This document shows positions 36,332 through 39,992 of a stretch of DNA of 39,992 bases, piece by piece. The notes below the pieces were generated by a model. That model searched no databases, was not told the origin of the DNA, and saw only the letters and a list, made by a program, of their open reading frames with translations. Within the stretch, counting starts at the first letter, position 1. Every line of letters starts with the position of its first letter. The DNA comes from a virus, in the IMG/VR virus record IMGVR_UViG_3300049783_000585, positions 1-39,992 of that record; one strand, 5' to 3'. Both the position numbers and the translations under genes were made by a program.

Positions 36332-36709
36332 TTAGTTGGTTGTAACAGTATTGGTTGTAGCTTTTATAATCCATTTTGATACTGCACACTTAGCATAATC
36401 TAAGTTAGACTGCGTGATGCTGTTAATGGTGCAATTATGAAAATTTGTGTTGCGTATCACGTTATGGTTCATATCCAATTGTTCCAACCGGATGTCTGCT
36501 GTTGCGTTGATTGCTGTTAATCCAAACAATAACACAGGAAGTTCTACCGACATTGCATCACGTACATGTATTTCTAACGTGGCGTTGCCATCTTGAAATA
36601 CAGGTGTTATTTTTATGAGGTTTTTGGTTAGTATTATGTCGTCTTTGATGAATACCTTGAATCTATGCGTATAGAACGGCATCAGGGTGTCGAGGTTTTG
36701 TTGTGTCAT
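36332..36709 (-). CDS. Hypothetical protein (125 aa)
   Basis: A 125-aa soluble beta-rich protein (LPVLLFGLTAINATADIRLE) with a Thr/Asn-rich C-terminus. It starts by an ATGA overlap with the 53-aa gene upstream. No family recognised. Confidence 0.72.
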   Translation of the reverse strand: MTQQNLDTLMPFYTHRFKVFIKDDIILTKNLIKITPVFQDGNATLEIHVRDAMSVELPVLLFGLTAINATADIRLEQLDMNHNVIRNTNFHNCTINSITQSNLDYAKCAVSKWIIKATTNTVTTN

Positions 36710-36867
36710 GTATATGCTTCTTTCACTCTAAATATGTTACACATTGGGTACTTGGTCACTGTGCCGCCCTTAAGCACACAATACATGCCACCCTTGGTAT
36801 ATGCATTTTCAATACCTTCCAATTTAATTGGCTGGCTCTGTTCTTGTAGATGTATCTCTATTTTCAT
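36706..36867 (-). CDS. Small hypothetical protein (53 aa)
   Basis: A 53-aa protein that starts MKIEIHLQEQSQPIK and ends CNIFRVKEAYT. TAAGGCACTAA precedes the ATG and the stop overlaps the next ATG as ATGA, so the small ORF fills the gap exactly. It has strands at both ends and could be a small SH3-like or ubiquitin-like fold. Function unknown. Confidence 0.78.
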   Translation of the reverse strand: MKIEIHLQEQSQPIKLEGIENAYTKGGMYCVLKGGTVTKYPMCNIFRVKEAYT

Positions 36868-36878
36868 TTAGTGCCTTA

Positions 36879-37229
36879 CTATTTAAAATTAACGCTCACG
36901 CCACACCCACATCCAGCAGAAGCTAGTGGGTTTGCCACTTCAATATGGCTACCTGTAATGTCAGTTAGATAGTCGACTGATGAGCCGATTAGCATCATCA
37001 TGCTGGCACCGTCGACTACAAATATAAAGTTGTCATATTCTACAACTTCGTCATCGTCGAACAGTTCGTCCTTTGACTCAAGGACTTTCCAGAAGTATTG
37101 GAACCCTGCACAGCCACCACCTTCAACACCAAACTTTACAACTTTCCCTGTTGCGATGTTATCAAAATGTGCAATAGCTGTATCAGTCAGCAAGACGGCT
37201 TGCTTCGTCGGTAGTATAAATTCAGTCAT
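36879..37229 (-). CDS. A-type Fe-S carrier (IscA/ErpA/HesB-like)
   Basis: A 116-aa A-type Fe-S scaffold or carrier with the three Cys that bind the cluster: C40 in GGGCAGFQY, and C107 and C109 in SAGCGCGVS. The fold-defining segments (AVLLTDTAIAHF, VKFGVEGGGCAG) are intact, so it should be functional. It hands Fe-S clusters to apo-enzymes. It is one gene away from the SufT-like protein at 37557-37859, which argues for a phage-encoded Fe-S delivery pair. Confidence 0.92.
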   Translation of the reverse strand: MTEFILPTKQAVLLTDTAIAHFDNIATGKVVKFGVEGGGCAGFQYFWKVLESKDELFDDDEVVEYDNFIFVVDGASMMMLIGSSVDYLTDITGSHIEVANPLASAGCGCGVSVNFK

Positions 37230-37237
37230 GTGTGTCC

Positions 37238-37543
37238 TTAGCCGTATGTTTCTTGTACTGCAAGAAAAGCAGTAATTAAAAATTTCTTTTCGGGTCGGAT
37301 ATTGAGTTCAACCCCATAGTCTTCGAGGCATTGGTCGCATATAGCTCGTTTGGTTTTATTGTTTAGGCTTGCTCTATCCTCGTGTGGCTTGGTAAATGCT
37401 GGCAGACGTGGTTTGATCACGAGTTCAGTTGTGACGTTATCGTCTACAATATCATTTTCGTCAAAATTTTGTTGTCCGACGCTTGCCATAATTACCCTAT
37501 CTCCAATGATCATAAATGCCTTTTCAAGTTGGTTGAATATCAC
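37238..37543 (-). CDS. Hypothetical protein between the Fe-S genes
   Basis: A 101-aa protein. A GTG start at 37543 (GGGGAAG upstream) and an ATG at 37513 (AAAGG upstream) are both plausible. It has two Cys in CDQC (residues about 69-72), close enough to bind metal. No family recognised. Its place between the two Fe-S genes hints at a related job, which is inference only. Confidence 0.68.
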   Translation of the reverse strand: MIFNQLEKAFMIIGDRVIMASVGQQNFDENDIVDDNVTTELVIKPRLPAFTKPHEDRASLNNKTKRAICDQCLEDYGVELNIRPEKKFLITAFLAVQETYG

Positions 37544-37556
37544 TTGTCTTCCCCGT

Positions 37557-37859
37557 TTACAATATGCCCAGCTCTAATTTTCCTTCGTCGGATATATTAG
37601 CTGGTCCCCACTCCGGTTGGAATGTAACGTCAACTTCAACATCCGTCGCGCCCGCACTGTATGATGCACCGACAATGTCGTTTACAATCTCATCAGCTGC
37701 CGGACAAAACGGGCTTGTCAACGTCATAAGGATGTCTACCTTGCCTTCTTTTGAAATGTCTATTTCATATATTAGACCTAAGTCAAATATGTTGACACTT
37801 ACTTCGGGATCGTAGACGTCCTTCAATCTATTTATGATTTCATCTTTAGTTACCGTCAT
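37557..37859 (-). CDS. DUF59 / MIP18 family Fe-S assembly protein (SufT/PaaD-like)
   Basis: A 100-aa protein with the complete family pattern: LKDVYDPEVSVNIFDLGLIY, MTLTSPFCPAADEI with the reactive Cys (C52), GATDVEVDVTFQPEWGPANI and SDEGKLELGIL. These proteins help mature Fe-S clusters in target enzymes (SufT, PaaD, human CIAO2/MIP18). It overlaps the gene upstream by 14 nt. Confidence 0.9.
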   Translation of the reverse strand: MTVTKDEIINRLKDVYDPEVSVNIFDLGLIYEIDISKEGKVDILMTLTSPFCPAADEIVNDIVGASYSAGATDVEVDVTFQPEWGPANISDEGKLELGIL

Positions 37860-38133
37860 AATGTAATTTTAACATAATAAAATGTCCCTCTTCTTTTAAT
37901 CTGATAGTAGCAAGCCCGTTGCTTACATGCCCATAGTTAATAAAACTATCACGTCCTACATCAAATATATAGTCGACATTATTGTTTATTCCAAGTTCGT
38001 CGTATAACATTTTTGCTATATACTTAATTGGGTCTGTTTTGTAAGGCACGTCATACTTAAGAACAACCACTCGCTTGAAAATGGATGTCCCACTTTCAAG
38101 CCAATAGGTTCTGATACACAATTCGTCACTCAT
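37846..38133 (-). CDS. Small hypothetical of the FIMLKL-ending type
   Basis: The ATG at 38133 gives 95 aa (MSDELCIRTYWLESGTS); 38151 is the alternative but has no spacing to its AAAAGG. The C-terminus (IRLKEEGHFIMLKLHYDGN) is like those of the gene at 39739-39987 (HFIMAKLAWDFGNED) and others, so these are probably distant paralogues. Function unknown. A GATAAATA sequence overlaps the start region. Confidence 0.65.
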   Translation of the reverse strand: MSDELCIRTYWLESGTSIFKRVVVLKYDVPYKTDPIKYIAKMLYDELGINNNVDYIFDVGRDSFINYGHVSNGLATIRLKEEGHFIMLKLHYDGN

Positions 38134-38167
38134 TATAATTTTATTTATCATCCTTTTTGGGTGGCAT

Positions 38168-38782
38168 TTACGGACGTTTGTCGATAACCTTGTCTGCTAG
38201 CCCCATTTCTACTGCGTCGGCAGCGGACAAAAACGTGTCGAATTTCATCATCTCGAACAATTCTTTGTACTTTTTCTTCTTGCTGTTATGACGGGCATAA
38301 AGCTCAGTCAATCGCTTATTAAGGCGCTTGCCTTCGTCATGATTCCGGACGTTATCTTCAATTTGCAAATCCTGCACATGGACCGAGCCACTTGTCCCAC
38401 GGGTTCCACCGCTAACACGGTGGATCATAGTGCGTGATTCCGGCAATACAAATCGCTTACCAGCCGCTCCAGCTTGGGCCAAGAAGCTACCCATACTTGC
38501 AGCCTGTCCCATAACAACAGTGGTTACATCTGGTTTGATGTATTGCATAGTGTCATACATAGCTAGGCCAGCAGTGACCGCCCCACCAGGGGAGTTGATA
38601 TAAAGCGTGATGTCACGAGCGGAATCTTCGCTTTCCAGATACAACAATTGGGCGCAGATCGATTGTGCAATCTGATCGTGTACCTCGCCATTAAGAAAGA
38701 CAATCCTGTCTTTCAGCATCCGTGAGTATAGGTCGTATGATCGTTCGCCAGACGCAGTCTTTTCAATTACAAAAGGGATCAT
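38168..38782 (-). CDS. clpP: ClpP protease
   Basis: A 204-aa ClpP serine protease with the full triad: Ser96 (GQAASMGS), His121 (TMIHRVSGG) and Asp182 (FDTFLSAADAVEMGL). The N-terminal segment (IPFVIEKTASGERSYDLYSR) matches host ClpP from the pore loop on, and the handle region carries a basic KKKKYKELF insert. It should form the 14-mer chamber that pairs with the ClpA-like unfoldase at 24810-27059. Sigma70 promoter at 38833-38861. Confidence 0.95.
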   Translation of the reverse strand: MIPFVIEKTASGERSYDLYSRMLKDRIVFLNGEVHDQIAQSICAQLLYLESEDSARDITLYINSPGGAVTAGLAMYDTMQYIKPDVTTVVMGQAASMGSFLAQAGAAGKRFVLPESRTMIHRVSGGTRGTSGSVHVQDLQIEDNVRNHDEGKRLNKRLTELYARHNSKKKKYKELFEMMKFDTFLSAADAVEMGLADKVIDKRP

Positions 38783-38832
38783 GTATTGGTAGTCCTTGTT
38801 TTAATGGTTGATTGGTGAATATGTTAACATTA

Positions 38833-38861
38833 AGTATAACTGTTTTTACAGCTAAAGTCAA
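38833..38861 (-). promoter_or_regulatory. Sigma70-type promoter for clpP
   Basis: TTGACT (38856-38861), 17 bp, TATACT (38833-38838). The spacer includes the small dyad CTGTAAAAACAG. Confidence 0.75.
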
Positions 38862-38872
38862 GTTAAATGTAG

Positions 38873-39178
38873 TTATAGACTGCGACACTCTGAGTCAAGT
38901 TCTGTTATTGACCCCTGTATGGTCACGATGTCTTCTTTGTGGTAGCATCGTATAGTGACAACGTGGACGTCAGTGGTCAACGATCTGCCAGAAATGATAT
39001 CAACATCTGTGATATTGAGTTCATTCAATAGTTGGGTGACATGCGGGCTTTCACATGCTATGGGTTCTGTCATATACTGCAAATCCATGCAATCGGTAAT
39101 AATATCGACGTCGTGTGACCACCAGCCCACGCTACATTCCTTGCCTAACAGATAGCGAATTTTAGCATATATCACCAT
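38873..39178 (-). CDS. Small hypothetical protein (101 aa)
   Basis: A 101-aa soluble protein (SGRSLTTDVHVVTIRCYHKE near the C-terminus). It overlaps the gene at 39172-39459 by 7 nt. Size and neighbourhood suggest it belongs to the loose family at the right end of the window. Function unknown. Confidence 0.7.
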   Translation of the reverse strand: MVIYAKIRYLLGKECSVGWWSHDVDIITDCMDLQYMTEPIACESPHVTQLLNELNITDVDIISGRSLTTDVHVVTIRCYHKEDIVTIQGSITELDSECRSL

Positions 39179-39459
39179 GACTGCACCAGAGGCTCGTGTT
39201 CAGGAAATGTTAGTTTTATCAAGGTGCGAGCATCTTCACATTCAATTGCCATTCGTATGCAACTTGTACTTAAAAATGAAACAACATATGTGATATTATT
39301 TTCTTCTAGCCAATTCTGAATAGTTAACAAGTGACGCCATGAGGTGTCGTGGCAGCTCCAATTTTTGGAATACCTAAAGGTCACTTCGATGTCACGTGGT
39401 GAGCTTTGCACACTAAAGTCTATAGTGATGTCTGGTGACATACCCGTATTATTCGTCAT
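39172..39459 (-). CDS. Small hypothetical protein (95 aa)
   Basis: The ATG at 39459 overlaps the upstream stop as ATGA and is preferred over a TTG at 39465. The protein is beta-alpha-beta-like (VTFRYSKNW, IQNWLEENNITYVVSFLS, IECEDARTLIKLTF), a layout reminiscent of a small ferredoxin-like fold. Function unknown. Confidence 0.7.
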   Translation of the reverse strand: MTNNTGMSPDITIDFSVQSSPRDIEVTFRYSKNWSCHDTSWRHLLTIQNWLEENNITYVVSFLSTSCIRMAIECEDARTLIKLTFPEHEPLVQSW

Positions 39460-39737
39460 GTGCAAAGTTTCCCAAAAATGAGCGCGTCCTCGGTGAGGAA
39501 TACAATTCGTCTAAAATTGGTGACACTATATTCGTCATAATATTCTTGATCTGGTGCTGTATTATGAAACATTACCTTATAATCTATTTCCTGTGTAAGT
39601 GCAACCTCTAATCTAGCGAGTACACTTAATAAATCTTTAGCGAACGATAAATTGACAGAGGGGTTGTGGGCAGAATCTACAACTAGCCAGCCCCATTTAC
39701 TAGGCATAGGGGTATGGTTTGCCGAAATGATCCGCAT
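39456..39737 (-). CDS. Small hypothetical protein (93 aa)
   Basis: The ATG at 39737, directly after the upstream stop, is preferred to upstream candidates at 39749 and 39755. It has the same order of elements as its neighbours and ends RIVFLTEDALIFGKLCT, resembling the other small proteins here. Function unknown. Confidence 0.68.
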   Translation of the reverse strand: MRIISANHTPMPSKWGWLVVDSAHNPSVNLSFAKDLLSVLARLEVALTQEIDYKVMFHNTAPDQEYYDEYSVTNFRRIVFLTEDALIFGKLCT

Positions 39738-39738
39738 T

Positions 39739-39987
39739 TTAGTCTTCATTACCAAAGTCCCATGCTAGTTTTGCCATTATAAAATGTTCTTCTGTTGCAA
39801 ATGTTACGATTAATGGATTGCTGATGTATTCGTCTGCCACAGCGGTGGCGTGTCGTTGTGGTGAAAAATTCCATTCCGGTACGTGATAATGGTTAGTTCG
39901 TGTGAACCCCCGTGAATCCATAAATTTCTCAATGTTATGGATTGCGCTAACACGGGTTGATGGCCTGATCCTAAAGGTGATCGCCAT
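39739..39987 (-). CDS. Small hypothetical protein (82 aa)
   Basis: An 82-aa protein (TFRIRPSTRVSAIHNIEKFM; C-terminus IVTFATEEHFIMAKLAWDF). The C-terminal strand-helix matches the endings of 37846-38133 and 2542-2814. The ATG at 39987 is 5 nt from the window edge, so its ribosome-binding site is outside. Confidence 0.68.
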   Translation of the reverse strand: MAITFRIRPSTRVSAIHNIEKFMDSRGFTRTNHYHVPEWNFSPQRHATAVADEYISNPLIVTFATEEHFIMAKLAWDFGNED

Positions 39988-39992
39988 GCCAC

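Overview
This window is a segment of a T4-like myovirus genome (contractile-tailed phage of a Gram-negative host), probably one of the diverged environmental 'far-T4' or cyanophage-like lineages rather than an Escherichia phage. The evidence is a family B DNA polymerase of gp43 type, a gp45 sliding clamp, a gp44 clamp loader, a DsbA-like late-transcription DNA-binding protein, a gp31/GroES-like co-chaperonin, PhoH, MazG, and sequence motifs that match T4-type late promoters (core TAAATA). Spanins, an amidase endolysin and a small two-helix holin indicate a Gram-negative host. No photosynthesis genes, tRNA genes, CRISPR array or insertion sequence were seen. Nearly every gene is on the minus strand; the only clear plus-strand gene is phoH (29803-30534). 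Genes are packed tightly, mostly with 1-14 nt overlaps (ATGA, TAATG, ATGGATAA).

Layout, right to left in the direction of transcription. 39987-36332: small unknown proteins of about 100 aa, ClpP, two Fe-S cluster assembly proteins (SufT/PaaD-like DUF59 and an A-type IscA/HesB carrier) and small ORFs. 36265-32698: MazG, a short protein carrying the GRGSS signature of bacterial DNA polymerase III alpha, the gp31-like co-chaperonin and the gp44-like clamp loader. 32658-30531: small proteins and a HAD phosphatase, then plus-strand phoH. 29666-24059: a tightly coupled run ending in i-spanin, o-spanin, a short DnaJ and a full-length ClpA-like unfoldase. 23966-22612: a terminator-bounded probable structural gene, then the holin. 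22555-19905: early-looking small genes, including a recently duplicated coiled-coil trio, an HNH endonuclease and one DGPA-repeat protein. 19761-13788: late virion-type genes, including an FCCH-domain protein and two large multidomain proteins (one GNAT plus ParB-like). 13788-11704: a nucleotidyltransferase, an unknown 218-aa protein and the endolysin. 11672-10158: four tandem DGPA-repeat paralogues. 10047-6114: DsbA, DNA polymerase, sliding clamp. 6088-588: a eukaryotic-type phosphomannomutase-like HAD protein, peptide deformylase, a 5'-3' exonuclease and small proteins. 489-57: two more DGPA-repeat proteins.

Regulation is unusually legible. At least ten sigma70-type promoters (TTGAC(A/T/G), exactly 17 bp, TATAAT-like) precede small genes, dsbA, mazG and clpP, and in most of them the -35 box contains the TGA stop of the gene upstream. 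A second set, (G/A/C)(A/C)TAAATA, precedes structural and lysis genes and fits late promoters. At the endolysin and at the 497-aa gene a hairpin hides the ribosome-binding site, and the late promoter lies so that its predicted transcript omits the 5' arm. This is the logic known for T4 lysozyme gene e.

The most interesting items are the DGPA-repeat gene arrays chained by ATGGATAA overlaps, the promoter-plus-hairpin RBS switches, a cloverleaf-like 5' leader starting at a predicted late start site, the phage-encoded ClpA/ClpP/DnaJ set, the Fe-S assembly pair, the phosphomannomutase-like enzyme and the GNAT/ParB multidomain protein.
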